Origin: Buttiauxella sp. A111
GTDB lineage: Bacteria > Pseudomonadota > Gammaproteobacteria > Enterobacterales > Enterobacteriaceae
Assembly (NCBI RefSeq): GCF_014189855.1
Contig: NZ_BJFN01000004.1
Coordinates: forward strand, 1 to 64,000
Direction of reading: 5' to 3'
Length of the DNA: 64,000 nt
The position numbers and the translations under genes were made by a program. The notes under the pieces are model-generated. The model had not been told where the DNA came from and ran no database searches. It saw only the letters and a list, made by a program, of their open reading frames with translations. Positions 26,781-36,560 of this stretch are shown here, piece by piece. How positions within the stretch are numbered: the first letter of the stretch is position 1; each line of letters starts with the position of its first letter.

Positions 26781-28382
26781 CTACTTCACATCCACCTGAT
26801 AAAAAATATGCTTACCAAACGGATCGACTTCGTATCCGGTGACTTCTTTGCGAACCGGCTCGAAAATCGTCGAGTGCGCAATCATTACCGCAGGCATTTG
26901 ATCATGCATCATCTGCTGCGCTTCTTTGTATAACGCCACGCGTTTTTCATGATCGCTCGACGCCCTTGCCTCGAGAATCAGCTTATCAAACGGCTGATAA
27001 CACCATTTTGCTGAGTTGGAACCCCCCTCTGCTGAACGGCAGGTAAACAGCGGGCCGAAGAAGTTATCCGGGTCGCCCGTGGCTGTCGTCCAGCCCATCA
27101 ACGCAGCCTGATGCTCGCCACTTTTCACCCGTTTTAAATACTCGCCCCATTCGTAAGTGACGACTTTTGCCGTGACGCCGATTTTCGCCCAGTCAGCCTG
27201 AATCATTTCGGCCATACGTTTGGCGTTCGGATTATAAGGACGCTGCACGGGCATCGCCCAAAGATCGATGGTCATACCGTCGGCAAAACCGGCCTCTTTA
27301 AGCAGCGCTTTGGCTTTCTCTGGGTCATATTCGTAATCTTTAATCGTGTCGTCAGCGCTCCACACCCCCGGAGGCAAAAGGTTTTTCGCCGCCGTTCCGG
27401 TGCCACGGAATACCGCTTCAATAATGGCGGGTTTATTAATCGCCATCGCCAGCGCCTGGCGTACTTTTACGTTATCCAGCGGCGCTTTCTGGGTATTAAA
27501 TGCCAGGAAACCGGTATTCAGCCCTGCTTTTTGCATCAGGTTAATATCGGCATTTTCCTTCAGGCGCGGCAAATCTGCCGGATTAGGGAATGGCATGACC
27601 TGGCACTCGTTTTTCTCAAGTTTTGCCACGCGAACTGAGGCATCCGGCGTTATTGAAAACACCAGCTTGTCGATTTTAGCTTTGCCTTGCCAGTATTCCG
27701 GGAACGCGGTAAACAGAATGCGCGAATCTTTTTGATATTGCGCCAGACGGTATGGCCCCGTGCCGACAGGATCCATATCCACACGTTCCGGCGTGCCGGC
27801 CTTTAACATCGCATCGGCGTACTCAGCAGAAAGTATGGAGGCGAAATACCAGCCCAAATCGGCAATAAATGGCGCTTCGGCGTGAGCTAATGTAAAGCGA
27901 ACGGTATTATCATCGACTTTATCAATCGCCGTTATTAATTTGCCAAATTCAAGACTTTCGAAATTAGAATAGTTTCCATTGGAAACATTATGGTATGGGT
28001 GCTTTGGATCTTTCTGCCGCATAAATGAGAAGATGACATCGTCTGCGGTAAAATCGCGGGTCGGTTTGAAGTATTTATTGCTCTGGAACTTCACCCCTTT
28101 GCGCAGATGGAAGGTATAAACCTTACCATCGTCGCTTATGTCCCAACTTTCAGCCAGACTTGGCTGCAACTCAGTGGTGCCGGTTTTAAAATCAACGAGA
28201 CGGTTATAAACCGGTACCGCACTGGCATCCACGCTGGTTCCCGATGTATATAACTGCGGATTAAAGTTTTCCGGTGAACCCTCGGAACAATATACCAAAG
28301 TCTTTGCCGCGACAGTGGAACTGACTGTCAGCGCTGCTATTACCAATGCGAGTTTTGTGGTTGTTGTGGTGATTGTTTTCAT
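26781..28382 (-). CDS. DppA-like dipeptide-binding periplasmic protein, second copy
   Basis: The 533-residue protein has a signal peptide (about 1-26, ending STVAA) and KTLVYCSEGSPENFNP, nearly identical to the mature N-terminus of E. coli DppA. It ends with FEPVRKEVTGYEVDPFGKH as DppA does. It is therefore closer to DppA than the copy at 6982-8580. No dppBCDF genes follow; a terminator lies directly downstream. The neighbouring divergent gene is a peptidase T homologue, which suggests joint use in peptide uptake and breakdown. It might also be a binding protein of different specificity that shares the Dpp permease. Confidence 0.9.
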   Translation of the reverse strand: MKTITTTTTKLALVIAALTVSSTVAAKTLVYCSEGSPENFNPQLYTSGTSVDASAVPVYNRLVDFKTGTTELQPSLAESWDISDDGKVYTFHLRKGVKFQSNKYFKPTRDFTADDVIFSFMRQKDPKHPYHNVSNGNYSNFESLEFGKLITAIDKVDDNTVRFTLAHAEAPFIADLGWYFASILSAEYADAMLKAGTPERVDMDPVGTGPYRLAQYQKDSRILFTAFPEYWQGKAKIDKLVFSITPDASVRVAKLEKNECQVMPFPNPADLPRLKENADINLMQKAGLNTGFLAFNTQKAPLDNVKVRQALAMAINKPAIIEAVFRGTGTAAKNLLPPGVWSADDTIKDYEYDPEKAKALLKEAGFADGMTIDLWAMPVQRPYNPNAKRMAEMIQADWAKIGVTAKVVTYEWGEYLKRVKSGEHQAALMGWTTATGDPDNFFGPLFTCRSAEGGSNSAKWCYQPFDKLILEARASSDHEKRVALYKEAQQMMHDQMPAVMIAHSTIFEPVRKEVTGYEVDPFGKHIFYQVDVK

Positions 28383-28496
28383 GCCTGCCCTTTTATTTAT
28401 AATTTTTACCCAGAATAACGCTTGAACAAAGCAGCTTAATAAATAACATTAAAAGTCGATTGCAAACAAACGAATATATTCAATAAAGGAATAACA

Positions 28497-29726
28497 ATGT
28501 CATCGCCGCTCGCAGACCAATTAACCGAACGCTTCTTCCGCTATCTGGCGATAACCAGCCAAAGCAAGGCAGGTGCAGCCACGCTGCCAAGCACGCCGGG
28601 TCAACATGAAATGGCGCAATTACTGGCACGCGAGCTGCGAGAACTGGGTCTGGATAACGTGGTTATCGACGAACATGCCACCGTGACTGCCGTCAAAAAA
28701 GGCAATGTTGCAGGTGCTCCACGCGTGGGGTTTATCACGCATATTGACACGGTTGATGTCGGGTTATCACCCGATATTTACCCGCAAGTTTTACGCTTTA
28801 ACGGCAATGATTTATGCCTTAATCAAGAAAAGGATATTTGGCTGCGTACCGCTGAGCATCCGGAAATCCTCGCCTATCCAAACGAAGATATCATTTTTAG
28901 CGATGGCACCAGTGTTCTTGGGGCAGATAATAAAGCCGCCGTCACGGTGGTCATGGCGCTGCTTGAAAACCTGACACCAGACATGCAGCACGGCGATATT
29001 GTCGTCGCCTTTGTGCCCGATGAGGAAATTGGTTTATGTGGCGCAAAAGCGTTAGATCTCGCGCGCTTTGATGTTGATTTCGCCTGGACTATCGATTGTT
29101 GCGAATTAGGCGAAGTGGTTTATGAAAACTTTAACGCCGCGCATGCCGAGATTCGTTTCACCGGTGTGACCGCGCATCCCATGTCCGCAAAAGGCGTATT
29201 AGTGAACCCGCTGTTAATGGCTCATGATTTCATCAGCCATTTTGACCGAAACCAAACGCCTGAAAATACCGAAGGCCGTGAAGGTTATATTTGGTTTAAC
29301 GGGATGAATACCACACAAAATGAAGCGATATTAAAAGCGAATATCCGTGATTTTGATAGCCACTCGTTTGAATCACGTAAACAACAGATCCGTGATGTCG
29401 CCGTTAAAATTGCCGCCCAACACCCGACAGCTAAAGTCGATGTCGAGATAAGCGACACTTACAGCAATATCAGTAATGCGATTAAAGAAGACCGTCGTGC
29501 GATTGATCTGATTTTTGACGCCATGAAAGAGCTGAATATTGAGCCTAAGATCATTCCGATGCGCGGCGGTACTGACGGCGCGGCACTTTCGGCAAAAGGC
29601 TTATTAACGCCGAACTTCTTCACCGGTGCGCATAACTTCCATTCCAAATTTGAATTCTTACCCCTGCGAGCCTTTGAGGCCTCATATAACGTAGCGCTAA
29701 AGCTCTGCCTGTTAGCGGCTAAATAA
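28497..29726 (+). CDS. Peptidase T-like tripeptidase (M20B zinc aminopeptidase)
   Basis: The 409-residue protein has the M20 metal-ligand pattern: H82-I-D84 (ITHIDTVDV), D144 in LGADNKAA, catalytic E176-E177 in VPDEEIG, and a C-terminal His in GAHNFHSKFEF. Length equals PepT (408), which removes the N-terminal residue from tripeptides. Sequence identity to E. coli PepT is only moderate by eye, so it is a paralogue (pepT2-like) or a related enzyme. Ribosome site AAAGGA lies 8 nt upstream. It is divergent from the DppA-like gene, 114 bp apart. Confidence 0.86.
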   Translation: MSSPLADQLTERFFRYLAITSQSKAGAATLPSTPGQHEMAQLLARELRELGLDNVVIDEHATVTAVKKGNVAGAPRVGFITHIDTVDVGLSPDIYPQVLRFNGNDLCLNQEKDIWLRTAEHPEILAYPNEDIIFSDGTSVLGADNKAAVTVVMALLENLTPDMQHGDIVVAFVPDEEIGLCGAKALDLARFDVDFAWTIDCCELGEVVYENFNAAHAEIRFTGVTAHPMSAKGVLVNPLLMAHDFISHFDRNQTPENTEGREGYIWFNGMNTTQNEAILKANIRDFDSHSFESRKQQIRDVAVKIAAQHPTAKVDVEISDTYSNISNAIKEDRRAIDLIFDAMKELNIEPKIIPMRGGTDGAALSAKGLLTPNFFTGAHNFHSKFEFLPLRAFEASYNVALKLCLLAAK

Positions 29727-29820
29727 AAATCGATTGTCCTGAACAGTTGTTTTAATAAACCAGGCAAATTCAGCAGACCGTTGTTAGTATTATGTTACAA
29801 ACACGTCATGAGGTGATGTA

Positions 29821-30495
29821 ATGCAACAACAATGGTCTGCTGTAGATGAATATCTCGTGAATTCCTTGATCCCAGACGATCCCATTTTTGCAAAAATCCT
29901 TGCCAACAATAGCGCCGCCGGGCTTCCCGCCATTGATGTCGCCCCCAACCAGGGGCAATTTCTCCAGTTGTTGGTACAGATAACCCAGGCTACACGCATT
30001 CTTGAGATTGGCACGCTCGGGGCTTACAGCTCAGTATGGATGGCACGTGCATTGCCCGCTGATGGCAAGTTAGTGACGCTTGAGGCCAGCCCGCACCATG
30101 CAGAGGTTGCAAAGAAAAATATTCAGCTTGCGGGCCTTGAAACAGTTATCGAATTGCATCTTGGTCCCGCGGTGGAAACTCTACCGAAACTGGCTGGCTG
30201 CGCACCTTTTGATCTGATCTTTATTGATGCCGACAAACCGTCAAACCCCATTTATCTGGAGTGGGCATTGAAATACTCCCGTCCTGGCACACTGATTATT
30301 GGTGATAACGTGGTGAGAAATGGCGGCGTGATTAACCCTGAGAGCACCGACCCTGGCATAAAAGGGACACGCACATTTATCGAGTTGATGGGCAATAATC
30401 CCCGCCTTACTGCCACTGCGTTACAGACAGTCGGTAGCAAAGGCTGGGATGGTTTTTCTATCGCGCGCGTGAAAGGGCCAGATGTAGAAAACTGA
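29821..30495 (+). CDS. Class I SAM-dependent O-methyltransferase (catechol-type)
   Basis: The 224-residue protein fits the bacterial O-methyltransferase family 3. It has the SAM motif ILEIGTLGAYSSVWMA (about 60-75), an acidic LVTLEASP, and the metal-binding FDLIFIDADKPSN (about 130-142) with NVVRNGG after it. These enzymes methylate catechols or similar small phenols using Mg2+. The start is supported by GAGGTG 5 nt upstream. It stands alone between the peptidase and a terminator. Substrate is unknown; the nearby aromatic-type aldehyde dehydrogenase is 12 kb away and gives no strong link. Confidence 0.85.
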   Translation: MQQQWSAVDEYLVNSLIPDDPIFAKILANNSAAGLPAIDVAPNQGQFLQLLVQITQATRILEIGTLGAYSSVWMARALPADGKLVTLEASPHHAEVAKKNIQLAGLETVIELHLGPAVETLPKLAGCAPFDLIFIDADKPSNPIYLEWALKYSRPGTLIIGDNVVRNGGVINPESTDPGIKGTRTFIELMGNNPRLTATALQTVGSKGWDGFSIARVKGPDVEN

Positions 30496-30505
30496 AATAT
30501 TTATA

Positions 30506-30535
30506 GGAGGCCAGTATTTGAAAATACTGGCCTCC
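30506..30535. terminator. Bidirectional terminator between O-methyltransferase and autotransporter
   Basis: Arms GGAGGCCAGTATTT and AAATACTGGCCTCC form a near-perfect 12-14 bp stem with a very small loop, between two convergent genes. CTGTTATTT follows on the plus strand. Confidence 0.85.
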
Positions 30536-30547
30536 CTGTTATTTCCG

Positions 30548-33500
30548 TCAGAAGCTGTACTTCACGCCGACCATCGCCGAGGTGTCGCTGTAGCCTTTAT
30601 CCCCCACCTGTACTGCGACATTCCCCCACAGATTCAGGTTTGGATTAAGTTGCCCTTCCACGCCGGTTTTGATCTCCCCGACATCCTGTGCTCCCGCCTG
30701 GTTGAAGCTCACCGCGTCCATCCGGGTGCCGTATTTCTCGGTGTTGTGGATCCAGTTCACTTCCACAAACGGCTGGAAAGTCCGGTTTTTGCCGTCATCA
30801 ATTTTATTATGCCCTTTCAGGAAGGTCCGCACGCCCAGACGCGTCTGCACATTATTATCCCCTTCACCCCTGACGCGGGTACCGTTACTCTCACGATGGT
30901 CGTCGGCGGTGACCCCCATCCAGATAACCTGCGCCTGCGGCTGAATGAACCATTCATTCAGTCCCCCCTGACTGCCGGCGTACTCGCTCAGCTTATGGGT
31001 GTAGCCCGCTTCCAGTGAGGCGGTGAGGCCGCTGGATTTGTAGGACTCGCCCTGAATATTCTGCCCTTTCACGTCATTATTAAACCAGCTGTACTGGGCC
31101 CAGCTGTCCAGATACAGGCCCTGTTTTGTCTCGTCATTCTGGTACCAGGTCGCGTAGAGCCCGGCACTGTAGCCACTGACGGTGCCATCTGAATGGTAGC
31201 CGGTAACATGCGAACGGCTGTTGCTGTTGTTGTGGCCATACCCGCCCATCACGCCAAGATGCCAGCGCTGCAGCTCATCCGGACTCCACTGCGCGATATC
31301 CCCACCCATCTGGATCACGTAACGGTTACTCTGGGTGTTGATTTGCCCGCTACTGTCTTTCGAGCGGTTATGCCCGCCGACCTGACGCAGCCACAGGCTG
31401 GTGACGTTTTTCTCGCCGGTCAGCGCATCGGTATACTGCGGCTCGCCCAGACGGTCATGCAATCGGGTGTTGAACAGGGTATTGGCCGCCACCAGGTTGG
31501 CGGTATAGCTGGCCGTTTCCGGACGAATAACCGGCGTACCCGGAGCATCCGGTGTTTTTGGGGAGACCGGTGTAGCTGGAGTTGCCGGTGTGCCTGGCAC
31601 CACAGGAGTTTCAGGTGCTACTGGTGTTTCTGGTGCCACCGGCGGTGCGACATACAGGCTGGTCAGGAACCAGTCGGTACCTTTTTTCACCAGGCTGTAA
31701 TCATAAGCGCCAGCCACAATACGCCCGGATTTGGTAAAGGTTCCGTCAGACTGGCCATTCACCTCCACCACGCGGATCCCCTCCACCGTCTGCGCTCCGC
31801 CACCACCGGCGTTATTCACTTTCATGAAGGTGTTGCCGCTGGTATTGCCGTTGACGACAATTTTATCCGTCACAGAGGCATCATCGCCAAGTACCGTGTT
31901 CAGCACGACGGTACCGCCCTGGCCGTTCCAGTTGGTGGCGGTCAGGGTGCGTCCGGTCGTCATCGGCAGCGCGGACGGCGCCACAACATTAAGGATACCG
32001 GCAAGATTGACATCATCCACCAGTGAATCGGCCGTCATGTTCCAGGTACTGGCGCTGTCGATGTTCACATCAGTCGGGTCAATCCAGCCGGTCAGTGTTG
32101 CACCGTTGCGCAGGGACAACGCGGTGTTGTCCTGGCCGGTGATATTGCTGACCAGTTGCGCTCCGCCGTTGCTGCCGTCCAGCACCAGTTCGCCTCCGTC
32201 AATACGGGTGTCGCCCGTCCAGAGGGTGTTACCTGACAGCGTCAGCGAGCCGTCACCGGATTTGGTCAGGCTGCCCTGACCAGAGACAGCTCCTGCGAGA
32301 GCCAGCGTGGTGGAAGGTGCTACGTCAATATTCCCGCCGCCTTGGCCTAACACGAGATCGCGCGCCGTCGAAATGCTGGCTGTTGTGGCAAGCGTGGCAT
32401 GATTCAGAAGCGTCAGAACACCACTCACATCTCCCAAAGCCTCATCCGCGTTAATGGACAACGTGCCTTGGCTCACTTTCCACGGCGTCACTTGTGTTGT
32501 GGTGCCAGTTAAATGCCATGTACTGGCACCGGTTTTCTGGAAAGAGCTAAAGCCCTGAAACTGGCCATTACCACCAGTGGAGGCCAATTGTGCGACGTCA
32601 AAAACCGTTGCCCCTGTCCCCTGACTCTGCGTCGTATCGCCACCCAGCACCAGGGTATTCGTTGATCCGGTCATGCCGACCACATTGCCGACAAACGACC
32701 ATCCGGCCTGTAATTCCAACTGGTTCACTCCACCAGTAAATTCAACGGCGTTCGCCTGCCTTTGTGCGCCACTACCAAACAGCGGGTTGCCGCTCATGCC
32801 ACCGTTGATGGCTCCAGCATTAATAATGGATAAATATGCACCTTTAATCCCCGCGCCACCATCGCCAAGCCAGCCATTTGCAGCGTTTCCGCCTTCCGCA
32901 CCACCTTCACCAGCACCGCCTGGTCCGGAACTACCAAATGTGAAGCTGGGCCCGCCGTTGCCGCCGGAAATCACGCCTTTGTTAGCCACCGATACCGTAT
33001 TCTGACCGTTGCCCGACACCAGAATACCCGAGCCGCCACCGCCGCTTGCAGAGATGCTGGCGGACGGAAGAAGACCGCCATCGCCACCCGTGATAACGCC
33101 TCCGGCAAAGTTCGTGACATTGCTGTTGGTGACCACCGCAGCTCCGCCACCGCCGCCAGATTTTGCCCGGCCGCCGACGCCCCCGATGATTGTGTTGCCT
33201 TCGTTAGTCAGGCTGTTTTTTGTGCCTCCGGTCATCACAACACCAGTACCACCGCCGCCTCCCGCACTTCCCCCTGTGCCACCGGCTCCCCCGCTGATGG
33301 TTGCCCCGCTACCGGTGAGAAGAAGATTGCCATCGGTCACCACGCCAGTACCACCGCCACCGCTGCCGGTATCGAAGGTATCAGGGCCACCAACCCCACC
33401 AGCACCACCAGTAACCTTAGCTCCCTGGATAGTGAGCAATGTGTTTCCAGAAGCCATAATCCCGCTTCCGCCTCCACCGCCACCACCGCCTTGTCCTGGC

Positions 33501-33880
33501 CGACCGCCGTTAGAGCCATTAACACCTGCGACATCAGCGATCAACGTCTGTGATGTCGTCAACCGTATGCCCGGATCGCCCCCTAATCCGGCAGCAGTTC
33601 CTCCTTGCCCATTAGTCCCTTTGCCATCGTTAACACTTCCGTCGCCACCGGTTGAGGCACCGCCGCCTCCACCACCGCCTCCGGTTAACTGGCTTCCCGC
33701 ACCTCCTGCCGTCACGGATGGCGCACCATCGCCTCCGGCGTGAGCATCAGTTATCGTTAAAGAGGTGACGACAAGAAAGGTAAATACGCCCCCTAACCAG
33801 ATGAATTTTTTGGATCGAATGATATTGGTATGCTGTGGGCAGTGTCTGTCTACAGAAGTTTTACGTACAGTATTTGACAT
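30548..33880 (-). CDS. Glycine-rich autotransporter with AidA-type beta-barrel
   Basis: I choose ATG 33880 ([14 protein letters not shown]) because GAGA lies 7 nt upstream and a hydrophobic signal core ([22 protein letters not shown]-like, about 30-52) follows. A longer frame to 34081 lacks support. The product is 1110 residues. Residues about 55-400 are extremely Gly-rich with repeated GGAGG/GGGGG loops between short strands such as [12 protein letters not shown]. Beta-helix with an autochaperone-like region follows to about 760. A Pro/Thr/Val/Ala linker ([16 protein letters not shown] type) precedes the barrel (about 820-1110), which ends in VGVKYSF with C-terminal Phe, as required for BamA insertion. 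Type Va secreted adhesin; ligand unknown. Confidence 0.9.
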   Translation of the reverse strand: MSNTVRKTSVDRHCPQHTNIIRSKKFIWLGGVFTFLVVTSLTITDAHAGGDGAPSVTAGGAGSQLTGGGGGGGGASTGGDGSVNDGKGTNGQGGTAAGLGGDPGIRLTTSQTLIADVAGVNGSNGGRPGQGGGGGGGGSGIMASGNTLLTIQGAKVTGGAGGVGGPDTFDTGSGGGGTGVVTDGNLLLTGSGATISGGAGGTGGSAGGGGGTGVVMTGGTKNSLTNEGNTIIGGVGGRAKSGGGGGAAVVTNSNVTNFAGGVITGGDGGLLPSASISASGGGGSGILVSGNGQNTVSVANKGVISGGNGGPSFTFGSSGPGGAGEGGAEGGNAANGWLGDGGAGIKGAYLSIINAGAINGGMSGNPLFGSGAQRQANAVEFTGGVNQLELQAGWSFVGNVVGMTGSTNTLVLGGDTTQSQGTGATVFDVAQLASTGGNGQFQGFSSFQKTGASTWHLTGTTTQVTPWKVSQGTLSINADEALGDVSGVLTLLNHATLATTASISTARDLVLGQGGGNIDVAPSTTLALAGAVSGQGSLTKSGDGSLTLSGNTLWTGDTRIDGGELVLDGSNGGAQLVSNITGQDNTALSLRNGATLTGWIDPTDVNIDSASTWNMTADSLVDDVNLAGILNVVAPSALPMTTGRTLTATNWNGQGGTVVLNTVLGDDASVTDKIVVNGNTSGNTFMKVNNAGGGGAQTVEGIRVVEVNGQSDGTFTKSGRIVAGAYDYSLVKKGTDWFLTSLYVAPPVAPETPVAPETPVVPGTPATPATPVSPKTPDAPGTPVIRPETASYTANLVAANTLFNTRLHDRLGEPQYTDALTGEKNVTSLWLRQVGGHNRSKDSSGQINTQSNRYVIQMGGDIAQWSPDELQRWHLGVMGGYGHNNSNSRSHVTGYHSDGTVSGYSAGLYATWYQNDETKQGLYLDSWAQYSWFNNDVKGQNIQGESYKSSGLTASLEAGYTHKLSEYAGSQGGLNEWFIQPQAQVIWMGVTADDHRESNGTRVRGEGDNNVQTRLGVRTFLKGHNKIDDGKNRTFQPFVEVNWIHNTEKYGTRMDAVSFNQAGAQDVGEIKTGVEGQLNPNLNLWGNVAVQVGDKGYSDTSAMVGVKYSF

Positions 33881-34404
33881 TATTTTCTCGTGATCTAGTT
33901 CAATCTTTATTAATAGCGTGCGCACATATCCGCTGAGCGAATAAATATGCACACAAGTTAATTGCGTTCTTATTTTCATGGGGGTGCAATGGCTGGATTT
34001 ATATGCAAAACCATTTCGCGGTAATTTATACGCACGCCACTTAAATGTAAAAATGATTTTTGCGCATGGTGTTTTTCTCAAATTCCGATAGATTCATAAC
34101 AACTTGAAATAAAAGAACATTAATAACCTAAAGGTAATGATGGTAAAATTAATGTGTAATATTGCACATTTAAAAAATGTGCAATAACTTTGGGATCTGT
34201 TTATTAAGCAGGGAACATTTTAAATTAAGGAGGCTTTTTAATTCTGTGACCTGGCGGGAATAATCTGAAGGAGATGATATCTGTAGAAGCAATAAATAGC
34301 TGGCTGAAGGGAGATATCGCCCCTGGCAGCCAGTTGATATCAGTCAGTACAAAAAATCTTCTTAACGTACAATATTTCCGTTTCCCCAACGGAGCCCTAA
34401 AAGA
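33881..34404. other. AT-rich region upstream of glycine-rich autotransporter, with a 27-nt inverted repeat
   Basis: No accepted gene. At 34160-34186 there is a perfect dyad: TATTGCACATTT, 3-nt loop, AAATGTGCAATA. A strong-looking AAGGAGG occurs near 34228 with no suitable start after it, and a 44-codon frame at 34274-34408 overlaps the end of the SDR gene. These may be remnants of a lost gene. Confidence 0.45.
34377..34393 (-). terminator. Short hairpin after the SDR gene
   Basis: TCCGTT (34377-34382) and AACGGA (34388-34393) flank a 5-nt loop 11 bp beyond the SDR stop, followed on the minus strand by AATATT. A modest terminator. Confidence 0.5.
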
Positions 34405-35169
34405 CTAAGCCCCGTTAATGGACACACCGCCATCTACCAGTGAGGCGGTGCCTGTCACGAACGATGCTTCATCGGATGCGAGCCACAGTACCGCTCGCGC
34501 GATTTCTTCCGGTTTCGCAACGCGTTTAAGCGCATGAAGACCGGCCATATAAACTTGAGCTTCTTCGCTGGCGTTTTTGTCGCGATACATATCGGTATCT
34601 ACCGCTCCGGGTAATACAGAATTGACGCGGATATTCTGTGGGCCAAATTCGGATGCCAGCGCCTGAGTTAAACCAATTAGCCCGGCTTTACTGGCGGCAT
34701 AAGAGGCCACCTGCGGGAAAGCGAACGTGTAGCCGACAAAGGTTGAAGTAAAAATTACCGACCCGCCGCCATGTTTCAGCATTTCAGCAATTTGATGTTT
34801 CGCCCCGAGAAATGCGCCGGTCAGATTAATGGCCAGCGCATCGGCAAAACCTTCAGCAGAGACTTCTGTGCTCGGGCCGTTTTCACCCAACGTCCCCGCA
34901 TTGTTAAAGGCAATATCCAGCCTCCCCCACGTTTCCACCGCTTTTGCCACCAGCGCTTTGGCGTAGGCTTCTTCGCGCACATCACCTGACAACGCAACAG
35001 CTTCACCACCCTCGGCTTTGATTTCTTCCACCAGTTTATCCAGTTCGGCTTCACGTCTTGCACCAACCACGACTTTCGCCCCTTCGGCAGCGAACAGTTT
35101 TGCAGTGACATAACCGATGCCTGAGCTGGCTCCGGTAATAATGGCAACTTTATCGACTAAACGTTTCAT
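34405..35169 (-). CDS. SDR family NAD(P)-dependent oxidoreductase
   Basis: ATG 35169 with GGAG 6 nt upstream gives 254 residues, the normal classical SDR length; an upstream ATG at 35241 is less likely. Motifs: cofactor loop TGASSGIG (12-19), NNAG (89-92), and active-site Y157-x3-K161 (SYAASK) with Ser/Thr at 142-143. The C-terminus FVTGTASLVDGGVSINGA is typical. The Arg-rich GARREAEL after strand 2 suggests NADP preference. No operon partner, so substrate cannot be assigned; it might reduce a small aldehyde/ketone or act on a sugar alcohol. Confidence 0.87.
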   Translation of the reverse strand: MKRLVDKVAIITGASSGIGYVTAKLFAAEGAKVVVGARREAELDKLVEEIKAEGGEAVALSGDVREEAYAKALVAKAVETWGRLDIAFNNAGTLGENGPSTEVSAEGFADALAINLTGAFLGAKHQIAEMLKHGGGSVIFTSTFVGYTFAFPQVASYAASKAGLIGLTQALASEFGPQNIRVNSVLPGAVDTDMYRDKNASEEAQVYMAGLHALKRVAKPEEIARAVLWLASDEASFVTGTASLVDGGVSINGA

Positions 35170-35670
35170 GGGGTACTCCGGCTTGATACGGTCAAATATT
35201 AACCGCTCAAGGAGTATGGTACGGATGGTGAAAACTTGCACAGACGCCTCTGAATCCCCTTGTTACTCATTTCGCTAACTCAGTGCGTCTGCTTTAAGGT
35301 AAAAATGAATGGGCTTTAACTAAAAATAATTTATATCGTTAGCCATAATAAATTAACCCGTTTTATTAGCCAGTACACAGAAAATATATATATATGAGAA
35401 ACACCAATTACTTCATGGCATGAATAATTCAAAAGACACGAATTGTAATAAATTGTAACGATGTAAAATACGAGCTTATCTATAAAACCCAGTAAAAACA
35501 CGGCCTGGTGTAATATTTAAATAAATTAAATGATTAACGATCCAACTAATAAAACATCACAATGAAACACTGTTTTATATTGTGAGATTTAAATCACATA
35601 ATTCTCACATATTGATAATTAACATCCCAGCGAGAATTATTTTTATCATTTATCGCATGGAGCATCAGGA
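35170..35670. other. AT-rich promoter region of KdgM-type porin gene
   Basis: No gene seen in 501 bp. A short TA-dinucleotide run lies near 35385-35396. At 35581-35598, TGTGA and TCACA face each other across 8 bp, like a CRP site but with 2 bp more than the usual 6-bp spacer. KdgM/NanC-type porins are usually under CRP and a sugar-specific repressor. Confidence 0.45.
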
Positions 35671-36375
35671 ATGAAATCAGTTATAAAAATAAGCGCCGCC
35701 GCTTTAGTTTTGACCTCTTTATCGTCCGCAGCTGTCAGTATTGATTATCGACATGAGTACAAAGCGGATAGCAAAACCAATGCGGACCGCCTTAAAATTA
35801 GCCATACAACGCCCACTGGGTATTTTGCCAGCGTAGAAGGCAAACTTGCTGAAAGTACTAAAAAAACTGATGACGGTTTTAATGAAGGAAACGGGCGATA
35901 CAGTGGAAGCGGTAGCGAATGGGAGCTTGGTAAAAACTTTAACATTGCCGATAATTTTATTCTCGCTCCGGCCCTTAATCTTGATAATGGCGATACGGCT
36001 ATTGGTTATCGTGCGCAGATTAAAGCTATCTATAAATTCCTGCCAGAATGGGTGACCACTCTCCGCTGGCGTCCTGGGATGCAGGTCGATCAAAACTCTG
36101 ATGTATCAAACAAATATTACAATCAATTCAACTGGGAGTTTGGTTATAACAGCAAGCTATTTTCTGTTATCGGTGATTTTGAATATCGTTTTACTAATTA
36201 CGATGATTACAACGGCAACCATAATTACTGGCTCTATAATGTTGTTGCAAGTTATTCCGTTGATAAGAATTGGGTGCCCTATACCGAACTGGGGTATGTA
36301 CCACGATATAATTCTGACCACGACAAGGATGACCATGAAATTCGTTATCGTTTAGGGATTAAATATATTTTCTAA
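35671..36375 (+). CDS. KdgM/NanC family outer-membrane porin for acidic oligosaccharides
   Basis: The 234-residue protein has a signal peptide (about 1-21) and then SIDYRHEYKADSKTNADRLKIS, the family's first strand. Alternating Tyr/Trp/Asp strands predict a 12-stranded monomeric barrel, ending in KYIF with a C-terminal Phe. Length matches KdgM (oligogalacturonate) and NanC (N-acetylneuraminate). An internal path of Arg residues normally guides acidic sugars. No sugar catabolic genes are adjacent, so the substrate is open. GGAGCATCAGG precedes ATG. Low GC compared with flanking genes. Confidence 0.87.
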   Translation: MKSVIKISAAALVLTSLSSAAVSIDYRHEYKADSKTNADRLKISHTTPTGYFASVEGKLAESTKKTDDGFNEGNGRYSGSGSEWELGKNFNIADNFILAPALNLDNGDTAIGYRAQIKAIYKFLPEWVTTLRWRPGMQVDQNSDVSNKYYNQFNWEFGYNSKLFSVIGDFEYRFTNYDDYNGNHNYWLYNVVASYSVDKNWVPYTELGYVPRYNSDHDKDDHEIRYRLGIKYIF

Positions 36376-36377
36376 AT

Positions 36378-36501
36378 ATACCCTTCATACTTCAAGCTGC
36401 TTATACGTTGGCTGCATCCGCTCACCCCAGTCACTTACTCAAGTAAGCTCCTGGGGTGAGCGGCTTTGCCGCCTTTAAGCAACTCGAATTATTTTGGGTA
36501 T
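36378..36501. repeat. ERIC element, copy 2
   Basis: A 124-bp palindromic element starting ATACCC and ending GGGTAT with the same core as copy 1. It begins 2 bp after the porin stop codon and lies between convergent genes, so its hairpin would be carried in the porin mRNA 3' end. Confidence 0.93.
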
Positions 36502-36560
36502 AAAGATATTCCCAGGCCGGATTCTCTTATGCTCAACCGACCTGGGAACCCCATTAACCA

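Noticed and set aside
32673..33743. Long proline-rich plus-strand frames (110 and 244 codons)
   Set aside because: They are the complement of the glycine-rich passenger (GGN codons read as CCN on the other strand) and have no start signals.
34274..34408. 44-codon plus-strand frame (MISVEAINSWLKG..) overlapping the SDR stop
   Set aside because: AAGGAG touches the ATG with no spacing, no family recognised, and it overlaps the terminator and the SDR gene end; at best a remnant.
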